DNA of 46,145 nt from an uncultured Lachnospiraceae bacterium. Lineage in GTDB: Bacteria; Bacillota; Clostridia; Lachnospirales; Lachnospiraceae. Under the pieces are notes generated by a model. The model was not told the DNA's origin, searched no databases, and saw nothing but the letters and a program-made list of their open reading frames with translations. Every line of letters starts with the position of its first letter. The first letter of the stretch is position 1. The stretch is from contig CANQTL010000026.1 of NCBI GenBank assembly GCA_947626775.1, positions 1-46,145 on the forward strand, in the 5' to 3' direction. A program made the translations under genes and the position numbers. This document shows, piece after piece, positions 8,961-16,299 of the stretch.

Positions 8961-10316
8961 TCAGCCGACGCTGATCTCCTCCGTCGGATCTTTAATAAGA
9001 TTACTGCTCTCTTTTCTTGTATGGAATGCAATCACCAGCGAGATGGGTCCTACCCTGCCGAGATACATCGTCACAATAATGATCAGTTTGCCCCAAAGAT
9101 TCAGCGCCGGCGTCAGATTCCGCGTCAGTCCCACGGTCGCGGTCGCGCTCACCGTCTCGTAGACGATATCCAGCGCCTCCGCGTCGGTACAGAGCGACAG
9201 GAGCACGGTCGCGGTAAACAGAATGAGAAAAGACATGCATACGACGGCCACCGCCTTGCTCACCGCATGTCTGGGAACTGTCCTGTGAAAGAGCGAGGCG
9301 TCCTCCCTGTTGCGTATGGCCGCAAACGCGAAGACAAGCAGCACCGCCACCGTCACGGTCTTGACGCCGCCCGCGGTTCCCACCGGAGAACCGCCGATGA
9401 ACATCAAAAGGAGCGAGACAAGCGCCGAGGCATTCGTCAGATTCTGCTGCGGAATCGTCGCGAAGCCCGCCGTTCTGGTCGTCACCGACTGGAAAAGCGC
9501 CGCCATGATCTTTTCCGGCAGCGTATACGCCTGTATCGTCAGCGGGTTGTCGTACTCAAAAACCAAAAACGCGGCGGCGCCCGCCAGGATCAGAAATGCC
9601 GTGGCGGACAGCGCGATCTTGCTGTGAAGCGTCAGACTGCGCAGGCATCCGCCGTGCCTCCTCTTTCTCTCCCGGCAGACTCTCACCACATCCCACCAGA
9701 CGATATACCCGATACCGCCAAACACGATCAAAACGCACGTCACCAGATTGACGACCGGATTCAGAGTATATCTGCACAGGCTGTCCTCAGCCAGAATATC
9801 CATGCCGGCGTTGCAGAAAGCCGATACGGCGTTAAATACGGAGATCCACACGCCCCGCGCGCCGTACTCCGGCACGAACACCGTCATATAGAGAAGCGCG
9901 CCGGCGCCCTCCACCACAAACGTACCCGCAAGCACTTTTCTGATAAACTTTACGATCCCGGACATGGTATTCAGATTAAAGGCGTCCTGGATCAGCATTC
10001 TGTCTCCGATGCCGATTCTGCGGTGCAGCCCGATCAGCAGCCCTGTGAGGATTGTGATAACGCCCAGACCGCCGATCTGAATCAAAAGCAGGATGACGGC
10101 CTGTCCAAATACGCTCCACGCGGAGACCGTCGGCACCGTCACCAGCCCAGTCACGCAGACGGCGGTAGTCGCCGTAAAGAGCGCGTCGATATACGGAACG
10201 GCTTCCCCGCCCGCGGAACTGACAGGCAGGGCAAGCAGCAGGCTGCCCGCCAGTATGGCGAGCAGAAAACTCAACAGAATCGTCTGGGTCGTGGACAGGC
10301 GGAGCTGATGTTTCAT
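8961..10316 (-). CDS. ktrB: KtrB/TrkH-family potassium transporter, membrane subunit
   Basis: Integral membrane K+ uptake protein of about 451 residues built of four M1-P-M2 repeats. The four pore loops can be read: TAVCVTGLVTV, SAFCNAGMDIL, TTRTAGFATI and SATATVGLTRN, each with the single Gly of the selectivity filter. A longer ORF runs upstream into nrdG, but the ATG at 10316 (MKHQLRLS) has GAAGGAG about 14 bases before it and leaves a 22-base gap after nrdG, so I start there. Coupling ion (usually Na+ for Ktr) is family knowledge. It is paired with ktrA immediately downstream. Confidence 0.93.
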   Translation of the reverse strand: MKHQLRLSTTQTILLSFLLAILAGSLLLALPVSSAGGEAVPYIDALFTATTAVCVTGLVTVPTVSAWSVFGQAVILLLIQIGGLGVITILTGLLIGLHRRIGIGDRMLIQDAFNLNTMSGIVKFIRKVLAGTFVVEGAGALLYMTVFVPEYGARGVWISVFNAVSAFCNAGMDILAEDSLCRYTLNPVVNLVTCVLIVFGGIGYIVWWDVVRVCRERKRRHGGCLRSLTLHSKIALSATAFLILAGAAAFLVFEYDNPLTIQAYTLPEKIMAALFQSVTTRTAGFATIPQQNLTNASALVSLLLMFIGGSPVGTAGGVKTVTVAVLLVFAFAAIRNREDASLFHRTVPRHAVSKAVAVVCMSFLILFTATVLLSLCTDAEALDIVYETVSATATVGLTRNLTPALNLWGKLIIIVTMYLGRVGPISLVIAFHTRKESSNLIKDPTEEISVG

Positions 10317-10338
10317 AGCGATATCTTCTACTCCTTCT

Positions 10339-10863
10339 TCATAGATCTTCCCACAGCACCGTTCTGCCCTCTGTAAGCGACGCCGGCACATCGATGATCC
10401 GCTGGTTTGCAGATCCCCGGAACCGCAGGCTGATGTCTTTTTGCGCCAGAATAAACTCCCCGTCCACCAGCACGTCGATGCAGTCCAGGAAATCCCTCAT
10501 GTCTTCGCGCTGCGTCAGAAACTTTCCCAGCACGTCCTCCTCGAAACGGTATCCGGTATAGCACCAGACGGTCTTATCCGGATAGCGGTTCCGAACTTCT
10601 CTCACCAGCGGGAGAAGCCCCTGCATGTTCACGGCTTCAAGGGGTTCGCCGCCCAGAAGCGTAAGCCCCGCGATATAAGCCGGCGCAAGATCCGAAAGAA
10701 TCCGCTCCTGTACGCTGTCGTCGAAAGGTTCCCCATAATCGAAAGCCCACGTCATCTCATTGAAACAGCCCTCGCAGCGATGCGTGCAGCCGCTCACAAA
10801 GAGCGAGACCCGCACGCCCGGTCCGTTGGCGATATCATAATTTTTGATCTCCGCATAGTACAT
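10339..10863 (-). CDS. nrdG: Anaerobic ribonucleotide reductase activating protein
   Basis: Radical-SAM activase of 174 residues that generates the glycyl radical on NrdD. The [4Fe-4S] motif CTHRCEGC (Cys 26, 30, 33; C-x3-C-x2-C) and the glycine-rich LLGGEPL (SAM-binding GGE) are present. Length is normal for NrdG. It lies 38 bases downstream of nrdD, with AAAGGA six bases before its ATG, and should share the NrdR-controlled promoter. Confidence 0.96.
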   Translation of the reverse strand: MYYAEIKNYDIANGPGVRVSLFVSGCTHRCEGCFNEMTWAFDYGEPFDDSVQERILSDLAPAYIAGLTLLGGEPLEAVNMQGLLPLVREVRNRYPDKTVWCYTGYRFEEDVLGKFLTQREDMRDFLDCIDVLVDGEFILAQKDISLRFRGSANQRIIDVPASLTEGRTVLWEDL

Positions 10864-10901
10864 AGACTGTCCTTTGCCGGATACGCGCCCGCCGGTTCTG
10901 T

Positions 10902-13064
10902 CTACAGGTGCAGCACGCGCTCCTTGATCTCCTGCGTGCGCCCCTGATTCCAGAACTGCGTGCCGATATAACCGCAGGTGCGTCTCGCCACATTCATCTT
11001 ATTCTGATCCGTATTGCCGCAGTTCGGGCACTTCCAGATCAGCTTGCCGTCAGGATTCGTGACGATCTGAATTTCGCCGTGATAGTCGCAGGCCTGGCAG
11101 TAATCGCTCTTGGTATTTAACTCCGCATACATGATATTCTCATAGATATACTGCATTACGGAGAGCACGGCGTCCAGATTGTTCTCCATGTTGGGAACTT
11201 CCACATAGCTGATCGCACCGCCCGGCGACAGCTCTTGGAACTGCGCCTCAAATTTCAGCTTGTCAAAAGCGTTAATCGGCTCCGTCACGTGCACATGGTA
11301 GCTGTTGGTGATATAGTTCTTGTCCGTGACTCCCTCAATGACTCCGAACCGCTTCTGCAGACATTTCGCAAACTTGTAGGTGGTGGACTCTAACGGCGTA
11401 CCGTACAGGCTGAAATCGATGTTTGTCTCCTCACGCCACTCTTTGCAGGCGTTGTTCAGATACTGCATAACTTTCAGCGCAAAAGGCGTCGCCTCCGGGT
11501 CTGTGTGACTTTTCCCGGTCATATATCTGGTGCACTCGCACAGTCCGGCATAGCCCAGCGAGATGGTGGAATAGCCGTTGTAGAGAAGTTTGTCAATCTT
11601 CTCCCCTTTCTTTAAGCGCGCCAGCGCGCCGTTCTGCCACAGGATCGGCGCTACATCCGACGGCGTTCCCTTCAGGCGGTTGTGACGCTGCATCAGCGCC
11701 CGCCTGCACAGATCGAGCCGCTCGTCCATGATTTCCCAGAATTTCTGCATATCTCTGCCGGATGAACATGCCACATCCACCAGATTCAAAGTGACCACAC
11801 CCTGGTTGAAGCGCCCGTAGAACTTCGGCCTGTCGTTCTCGTCATGATATACGGTGAGGAAAGACCTGCAGCCCATACAGGGATAGCAGTTGCCGTCCTT
11901 CAGGTTCTTCATGACCTTCTCGGAGATATAATCGGGCACCATGCGCCTGGCGGTGCATTTCGCAGCCAGCCTCGTCAGATACCAGTACTTGCTGCCCTCG
12001 CGGATATTGTCCTCCTCCAGCACATAGATCAGTTTCGGGAAAGCCGGCGTGATATAGACGCCTTTCTCATTCTTGACGCCCTTGATGCGCTGATTGAGCA
12101 TCTCTTCTATAATCATGGCCAGATCATCCCTGAGACGTCCCTCCGGCACTTCGTCGATATACATAAACACCGTGATAAAAGGCGCCTGCCCGTTGGTCGT
12201 CATCAGCGTGATAACCTGATACTGGATAATCTGTACGCCTCTCTTGATCTCGTCACGCACACGGCGCTCCGCGATCTTATTGATCTGCTCGTCGCTCGCC
12301 TCGATCCCGCTCTCTTCCATCTCCGTCCGAATCTCTCTGCGGAACTTATCGCGGCTTACCTGTACGAACGGCGCCAGATGCGACAGAGAAATGCTCTGCC
12401 CGCCGTACTGACAGCTGGCGATCTGCGCGATGCACTGGGTCGCCACATTGCAAGCGGTCGCAAAACTCTTGGGCGTATCGATCATCGTCTCGCTCACAAC
12501 CGTGCCGTTCTGCAGCATATCCTCCAGATTCACCAGACAGCAGTTGTGCATGTGCTGCGCGAAATAATCCGCGTCATGGAAGTGAATGATGCCCTGTTCA
12601 TGCGCCTCCACGATATCGGGCGGCAGCAGAAAGCGCTTCGTGATATCCTTGCTGACCTCGCCGGCCATATAATCTCTCTGCACGCTGTTGACCGTCGGAT
12701 TCTTGTTGGAATTCTCCTGCTTAACCTCCTCGTTGTTGCACTCGAGGAGCGTCAAAATCTGTTCATCCGTAGAATTTGACTTTCTGATCAGGGCCCTCTT
12801 ATAACGATAGGTAATATAGTTGCGCGCCATCGTGTAAGCCCGGTACTTCATGAGCTGGTTTTCCACCATATCCTGAATCTCTTCCACGCTCGGAGACCGC
12901 TTCATCTCCTCACAGTTTTTCGCCACGACCTCCGCGATCTCGTCGATCTCCCGCTCGGACAGTTTATCCTCTTCCTTGACGCTGTCGTTCGCCTTGCAGA
13001 TCGCCGCCACGATCTTCTCCAGGTCAAAATTGACCTCCGCCCCGCTTCTCTTGATGATCTTCAT
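10902..13064 (-). CDS. nrdD: Anaerobic (class III) ribonucleoside-triphosphate reductase
   Basis: Oxygen-sensitive glycyl-radical enzyme of 720 residues that makes dNTPs from NTPs. The N-terminal 90 residues are an ATP-cone allosteric domain (MKIIKRSGAEVNFD start). Near the C terminus a four-Cys zinc site (CQAC ... CPNC) is followed by the glycyl-radical loop RRTCGYIG, with the radical Gly near residue 698. The gene heads a minus-strand run nrdD-nrdG-ktrB-ktrA-PPTase-NRPS with all gaps under 60 bases. Two NrdR boxes and a promoter lie just upstream, so repression by NrdR is expected. No aerobic nrdAB/EF is in the window. Confidence 0.97.
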   Translation of the reverse strand: MKIIKRSGAEVNFDLEKIVAAICKANDSVKEEDKLSEREIDEIAEVVAKNCEEMKRSPSVEEIQDMVENQLMKYRAYTMARNYITYRYKRALIRKSNSTDEQILTLLECNNEEVKQENSNKNPTVNSVQRDYMAGEVSKDITKRFLLPPDIVEAHEQGIIHFHDADYFAQHMHNCCLVNLEDMLQNGTVVSETMIDTPKSFATACNVATQCIAQIASCQYGGQSISLSHLAPFVQVSRDKFRREIRTEMEESGIEASDEQINKIAERRVRDEIKRGVQIIQYQVITLMTTNGQAPFITVFMYIDEVPEGRLRDDLAMIIEEMLNQRIKGVKNEKGVYITPAFPKLIYVLEEDNIREGSKYWYLTRLAAKCTARRMVPDYISEKVMKNLKDGNCYPCMGCRSFLTVYHDENDRPKFYGRFNQGVVTLNLVDVACSSGRDMQKFWEIMDERLDLCRRALMQRHNRLKGTPSDVAPILWQNGALARLKKGEKIDKLLYNGYSTISLGYAGLCECTRYMTGKSHTDPEATPFALKVMQYLNNACKEWREETNIDFSLYGTPLESTTYKFAKCLQKRFGVIEGVTDKNYITNSYHVHVTEPINAFDKLKFEAQFQELSPGGAISYVEVPNMENNLDAVLSVMQYIYENIMYAELNTKSDYCQACDYHGEIQIVTNPDGKLIWKCPNCGNTDQNKMNVARRTCGYIGTQFWNQGRTQEIKERVLHL

Positions 13065-13104
13065 TCCTATCCCATTCCTTCTCTGTAAACCAAGATTACC
13101 GTAA

Positions 13105-13152
13105 ACACTATATTATGTAAATCAAGACGTTCGCGTATACTATATATTGTAG
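13105..13152 (-). promoter_or_regulatory. Tandem NrdR boxes upstream of nrdD
   Basis: Two 16-bp sites resemble the NrdR consensus acaCwAtATaTwGtgt: ACACTATATTATGTAA at 13105-13120 and ATACTATATATTGTAG at 13137-13152. Their centres are 32 bp apart, about three helical turns, which is the usual NrdR arrangement. The upstream box covers the -10 element of the nrdD promoter. Confidence 0.82.
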
Positions 13153-13173
13153 CACTGTTTTCTTTTCTGTCAA
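13146..13173 (-). promoter_or_regulatory. Sigma-A promoter of the nrdDG run
   Basis: Minus-strand TTGACA (13168-13173) and TACAAT (13146-13151) are 16 bases apart. The -10 lies inside an NrdR box, giving a direct mechanism for repression. The leader to the nrdD ATG is about 75 bases. Confidence 0.75.
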
Positions 13174-13249
13174 GGTATAGTACACAAATTTGTCAGCTTG
13201 GCTCATCGACCATATAAAATAGAATCGACGAAGGAATTTCCTATTGTAC

Positions 13250-13280
13250 AAAAAAGGGGCGTCCGCATACTGCGGACGCC
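13250..13280 (-). terminator. Rho-independent terminator after tRNA-Thr
   Basis: On the minus strand a perfect 10-bp stem (GGCGTCCGCA / TGCGGACGCC, 3-base loop) is followed by CC and six T residues. It lies 14 bases past the tRNA 3' end and separates the tRNA from the nrd promoter. Confidence 0.9.
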
Positions 13281-13293
13281 GCCCTTTGAGGAA

Positions 13294-13365
13294 GCTGGAA
13301 AAGGGACTCGAACCCTCGACCTACTGATTACGAATCAGTTGCGCTACCAACTGCGCTATTCCAGC
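13294..13365 (-). tRNA. tRNA-Thr (anticodon CGT)
   Basis: A 72-nt cloverleaf reads cleanly on the minus strand: acceptor GCTGGAA/TTCCAGC, D stem GCGC/GCGC with AGTTGGTA loop, anticodon stem ACTGA/TCAGT around loop TTCGTAA (anticodon CGT, codon ACG), variable AGGTC, and T arm GAGGG/CCCTT with loop TTCGAGT. The 3' CCA is not encoded (TT follows). It has its own promoter upstream and terminator downstream. Confidence 0.95.
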
Positions 13366-13385
13366 ACATTCCTGCAACAAGGATT

Positions 13386-13414
13386 ATTATACTGGCTTAC
13401 GGGTCATTTTGCAA
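13386..13414 (-). promoter_or_regulatory. Promoter of tRNA-Thr
   Basis: Minus-strand TTGCAA (13409-13414), 17-base spacer, TATAAT (13386-13391). Transcription would start about 14 bases before the mature tRNA. It sits between the mscS stump and the tRNA. Confidence 0.75.
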
Positions 13415-13424
13415 GAACTATTTT

Positions 13425-13528
13425 TTATTTTTCACCTGTTTCTCCCGCCCTGTCCAGATGGACGTCCATCTGCGGATACGGAACGGATATGCCGGCCTCG
13501 TCCAGGGCATACTTGACCTGCTCTGCAG
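13425..13528 (-). pseudogene. 3' remnant of an MscS-family mechanosensitive channel gene
   Basis: The last 33 codons of an ORF remain on the minus strand, reading ...QVKYALDEAGISVPYPQMDV... and ending HLDRAGETGEK-stop (TAA at 13425-13427). The phrase ALDEAGISVPYPQ(M/R)DVHL is the characteristic C-terminal segment of small MscS channels. The frame runs straight into the left inverted repeat of the insertion sequence at 13529. No upstream part of mscS is found on the other side of the element (15476 onwards), so most of the gene has been lost, probably by a deletion linked to the insertion. Confidence 0.78.
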
Positions 13529-13541
13529 TTTGACAGTTGAA
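13529..13541 (+). repeat. Left terminal inverted repeat of the IS1634-family element
   Basis: Thirteen bases identical to the complement of 15463-15475; it directly abuts the mscS stump. Confidence 0.8.
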
Positions 13542-13608
13542 TAGGATAAAAGTATCTTACAGGCCGCATTAGGTCTGTATTTCTTTTGTCAAATTTGTTG
13601 TTTTTTAC

Positions 13609-13639
13609 TATGGCAATATATGGCAACGTATGGTATAAT
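13609..13639 (+). promoter_or_regulatory. Transposase promoter with 10-bp-spaced TATGG repeats
   Basis: TATGG occurs at 13609, 13619 and 13629, exactly 10 bp apart and so on one face of the helix; the first two are longer (TATGGCAA). TGGCAA at 13611-13616 and TATAAT at 13634-13639 are 17 bases apart and can act as -35 and -10. The repeats may be a binding site for the transposase or a host factor. Confidence 0.6.
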
Positions 13640-13661
13640 AAGACTTAGGAGGTAACCGCCT

Positions 13662-15386
13662 ATGAAACTCACCATTTCTAAGTCTAAGAATTCAGAGTCT
13701 TTTTACATCACCAAGGGTTATATCAATGACAAAGGGGTCAGCACATCCACTGTTATCCGCAAGCTGGGAACCCTGCAGGAATTACTCAAAGAGCATGGTC
13801 CAACGAGGGACGACGTGCTGGCCTGGGCCAGGGAAGAAGCTAAACTCGAAACAGAAAAATACAAAGAAGAACAGCAATCCAGGACTGTTCAGATTACCTT
13901 TCACGCTGACAGGCAGCTTGACTACGAACAGCAGGTACTTCACCGCGGTGGATATCTCTTTCTTCAGTCAGTCTATTATTCCCTCTCTTTAGATAAAACC
14001 TGTAGAAAACTCAGGAACAAATATAAGTTTCAGTATGATATCAACGCCATTCTTTCCGACATGATCTTTGCACGCATCCTTGAGCCGTCAAGCAAAAGAT
14101 CCTCTTTTAAAGCTGCTTCGGAATTTTTGGAAAAGCCAACCTATGAGCTCCATGATATATACCGGGCTTTGGATGTCCTGGGGAACGAATGCGATTTCAT
14201 ACAGTCTGAGGTATATAAAAACAGTCATCTTCTTGGAAAAAGAAACGACAGGATCTTGTTTTACGATTGCACGAACTACTACTTTGAGATCGAACAGGAA
14301 GACAATGTCCGGAAATACGGCAAAAGTAAAGAACACCGCCCCAACCCCATTATTCAGATGGGCATGTTCATGGATGGTGACGGCATTCCTCTTGCTTTCT
14401 CCCTGTTTCCGGGAAATGCCAGCGAACAGACTTCCCTGAAACCTCTTGAGGAAAAAGTCCTTTCTGAGTTCGGATGTCAGAAATTTATCTATTGCAGCGA
14501 CGCGGGACTGGGGTCGGAAAAGATAAGGAACTATAACCACTTGGGTGAGAGGGCCTTTATTGTGACGCAATCTATCAAGAAACTCCGGGCAGAGGATAAA
14601 GAATGGGCCTTGAGCAAAAAAGGATTCAAAAGAGTGTCAGACGATACTCCCATAGACCTTTCTGATCTGCCGGATGACGACACCGGATTGTATTACAAAG
14701 AAGAACCTTATACACCACAGACGCTCCATCAGCGCCTTATAGTTACCTATTCGCCCAAGTTTGCCAGGTATCAAAAAACCGTCCGTGACGCACAGGTGGA
14801 ACGTGCGCAGAAACTGATTGACTCAGGCTCCATAAAAAGAAACCGAAAAAATCCCAATGATCCTGCCCGCTTCATCGGAAGGATTGCAATTACTGACAGC
14901 GGAGAGACAGCACAGATCCATAGCTACCTTGATACGGATAAAGTAGAACAGGAATCTCTTTATGATGGGCTTTATGCTGTGTCAACGGATTTACTGGATG
15001 ACCCGGTCAGAGACATCCTGAATGTCAGCGAAGGCCGATGGGAAATAGAAGAATGCTTCCGGATCATGAAAACCGACTTTGAAGCAAGACCAGTATTCCT
15101 TCAGAACAGCATCCGGATAAAAGCGCATTTCCTCACATGCTTTCTTGCCCTGATCGTATACAGATACCTTGAGAAAAGCATTGATGACAGATACACCTGT
15201 GATGACATACTCAGCACACTCAAAAAAATGAACTTTGCAGGCATAAAAGAACAGGGTTTCATCCCCACATACAAGAGAACAAAACTGACTGATAACCTTC
15301 ACGAAGTCTGCGGTTTCCGAACAGACTATGAATTCATCACCAAGAGTCAGATGAAAACAATTCAAAAAAAGAGTAAAGGAAAATAA
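13662..15386 (+). CDS. IS1634-family DDE transposase
   Basis: The 574-residue protein catalyses excision and insertion of its element. Catalytic residues can be placed: Asp in FYDCTNYYFE (near 202), Asp in YCSDAGLGS (near 280) and Glu in WEIEECFRIMK (near 463-464), the last in the usual IS4-superfamily E motif. KYGKSKEHRPNPIIQ and IRIKAHFLTCFLALIVYRYL are also typical of the IS1634 group. AGGAGG lies nine bases before the ATG. It is full length without frameshifts, so the element may be active. Base composition is clearly more AT-rich than the surrounding genes. Confidence 0.95.
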   Translation: MKLTISKSKNSESFYITKGYINDKGVSTSTVIRKLGTLQELLKEHGPTRDDVLAWAREEAKLETEKYKEEQQSRTVQITFHADRQLDYEQQVLHRGGYLFLQSVYYSLSLDKTCRKLRNKYKFQYDINAILSDMIFARILEPSSKRSSFKAASEFLEKPTYELHDIYRALDVLGNECDFIQSEVYKNSHLLGKRNDRILFYDCTNYYFEIEQEDNVRKYGKSKEHRPNPIIQMGMFMDGDGIPLAFSLFPGNASEQTSLKPLEEKVLSEFGCQKFIYCSDAGLGSEKIRNYNHLGERAFIVTQSIKKLRAEDKEWALSKKGFKRVSDDTPIDLSDLPDDDTGLYYKEEPYTPQTLHQRLIVTYSPKFARYQKTVRDAQVERAQKLIDSGSIKRNRKNPNDPARFIGRIAITDSGETAQIHSYLDTDKVEQESLYDGLYAVSTDLLDDPVRDILNVSEGRWEIEECFRIMKTDFEARPVFLQNSIRIKAHFLTCFLALIVYRYLEKSIDDRYTCDDILSTLKKMNFAGIKEQGFIPTYKRTKLTDNLHEVCGFRTDYEFITKSQMKTIQKKSKGK

Positions 15387-15410
15387 AATTACCATACTTC
15401 AAAACAAAGA

Positions 15411-15456
15411 AAAAAGTCTCGCAATCGAACTATTTATAGGACCTGCGAGACTTTTT
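15411..15456 (+). terminator. Terminator hairpin at the IS right end
   Basis: AAAAAGTCTCGCA at 15411-15423 pairs with TGCGAGACTTTTT at 15444-15456 around a 20-base loop. The U-tract on either strand would let it stop transcripts of the transposase or readthrough from the minus-strand gene to its right. Confidence 0.7.
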
Positions 15457-15462
15457 GTTCTT

Positions 15463-15475
15463 TTCAACTGTCAAA
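15463..15475 (-). repeat. Right terminal inverted repeat of the IS1634-family element
   Basis: Exact complement of 13529-13541. The 67 bases from here to the next gene's stop (15543) are unexplained; only a 22-codon open frame ending in the repeat can be seen. Confidence 0.8.
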
Positions 15476-15542
15476 GACAGGAATATATCAAACTTCTCAT
15501 CTCTGCAATCCCAAAAAGCGTAAACACGCAAACGCGCATGTC

Positions 15543-16163
15543 CTATCGGAAAAATTCATGGCTGCCATAGGCGAACAGCCGCGTCAGCTTTTTGTCGAAC
15601 CACTGTAAGTTTCCGGCGTCGGCTTTCTCTCTGGCGCAGAAATACAGCGCGCCCTGCGAGATATCCTCCCCGTACAGCGCCCTGTCCACAGCCTCCGACG
15701 TGTCGGCGCTCACTCTGACGCTCTGATATCTTCCGTCCACAGTCGGAGAAAATTGCGCAATTCCCTGTTCTCTCTGCATCACCACATCATACACGGTGTC
15801 GGGAAAGATCTCGCTGTTCACTCTGTTCAGCACCACGTTGGCGACCAGAAGCTTGCCGTCCTGATCCTCGCCGCCCGCCTCCGCCTCGACAATGCGCAGA
15901 AGCGCGTCGCGGTCCCTGTCGGAAAGCTGATACTTCATGGTATGTTCCAAAACCTCATAGTCGACCACCCTCTGGCCCGACGAGACGCGCTTCAGCATCC
16001 TGACAAAACTGTGCTTGTCCTCCGCAAGGCTGTCGTCCAGATACGCGATCCGAAAAGCGGGATCTGCAGCCGTCCGGTCGATCCTGAGTTCTCTGGCGCA
16101 CAGGCACGACGCCAGAAGCGTCATCCCCGCCAGCACAAAACTCATGATATATTTTCTGTACAT
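15543..16163 (-). CDS. SleB-like cell wall hydrolase lipoprotein
   Basis: Predicted peptidoglycan-cleaving enzyme of the Hydrolase_2 (SleB/CwlJ) family, about 206 residues. The N terminus MYRKYIMSF... ends in the lipobox LASC, predicting a membrane-anchored lipoprotein with lipidated Cys 20. The catalytic domain fills the C-terminal half: IVEAEAGGEDQDGKLLVANV with the family Glu, then VLNRVNSEIFPDTVYDVV and QFSPTVDGRY. The ATG at 16163 has GGAGGAAAA just before it; an upstream in-frame ATG at 16208 lacks such a site. Spore cortex lysis is one known role of the family, but vegetative wall turnover is equally possible. It is divergent from the AP2-like gene. Confidence 0.85.
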   Translation of the reverse strand: MYRKYIMSFVLAGMTLLASCLCARELRIDRTAADPAFRIAYLDDSLAEDKHSFVRMLKRVSSGQRVVDYEVLEHTMKYQLSDRDRDALLRIVEAEAGGEDQDGKLLVANVVLNRVNSEIFPDTVYDVVMQREQGIAQFSPTVDGRYQSVRVSADTSEAVDRALYGEDISQGALYFCAREKADAGNLQWFDKKLTRLFAYGSHEFFR

Positions 16164-16207
16164 TTTTCCTCCATTCCGATACAAAATTAACGACATGATT
16201 TTTTTCA

Positions 16208-16224
16208 TGTATATATTCTATACA
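16208..16224. promoter_or_regulatory. Palindrome in the divergent intergenic region
   Basis: TGTATA-TATTC-TATACA is a perfect 6-bp inverted repeat with a 5-base centre, lying between two divergent genes. It could be an operator for either; no known regulator is assigned. Confidence 0.35.
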
Positions 16225-16249
16225 GGAAAAAGGAAAAATATTTCTGAAT

Positions 16250-16277
16250 TTGTTTTTTTTCTCAAAAATGGTACAAT
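16250..16277 (+). promoter_or_regulatory. Promoter of the AP2/HNH-like gene
   Basis: TTGTTT (16250-16255), 16-base spacer, TACAAT (16272-16277). The leader would be short, about 16 bases, containing GAGGAG before the ATG at 16300. Confidence 0.5.
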
Positions 16278-16299
16278 CATAACAGAGGAGGCGCAGGAC

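Larger units (their letters stand above)
13529..15475 (+). mobile_element. IS1634-family insertion sequence, about 1.95 kb
   Basis: The element carries one transposase gene and is bounded by inverted repeats: TTTGACAGTTGAA at 13529-13541 and its exact complement at 15463-15475, with partial similarity continuing inward (AGGATAAAAG versus AGAACAAAAAG). It appears complete, with its own promoter and a 3' terminator. No short direct repeat is visible in the flanks (CTCTGCAG on the left, GACAGGAA on the right), which fits a later deletion. It interrupts the mscS remnant. The exact outer boundary is uncertain by a base or two. Confidence 0.85.

Noticed and set aside
8934..10376. 480-residue plus-strand frame opposite ktrB
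   Set aside because: Composition is Arg/His/Gln-rich without domains, typical of a shadow of a membrane-protein gene; ktrB has four pore motifs in the other strand.
15471..15539. A 22-codon minus-strand frame (MRVCVFTLFGIAEMRSL...) ending in the IS right repeat
   Set aside because: Very short, no clear ribosome binding site or homology I can support, and its stop is supplied by the IS end. It does not look like missing mscS sequence.
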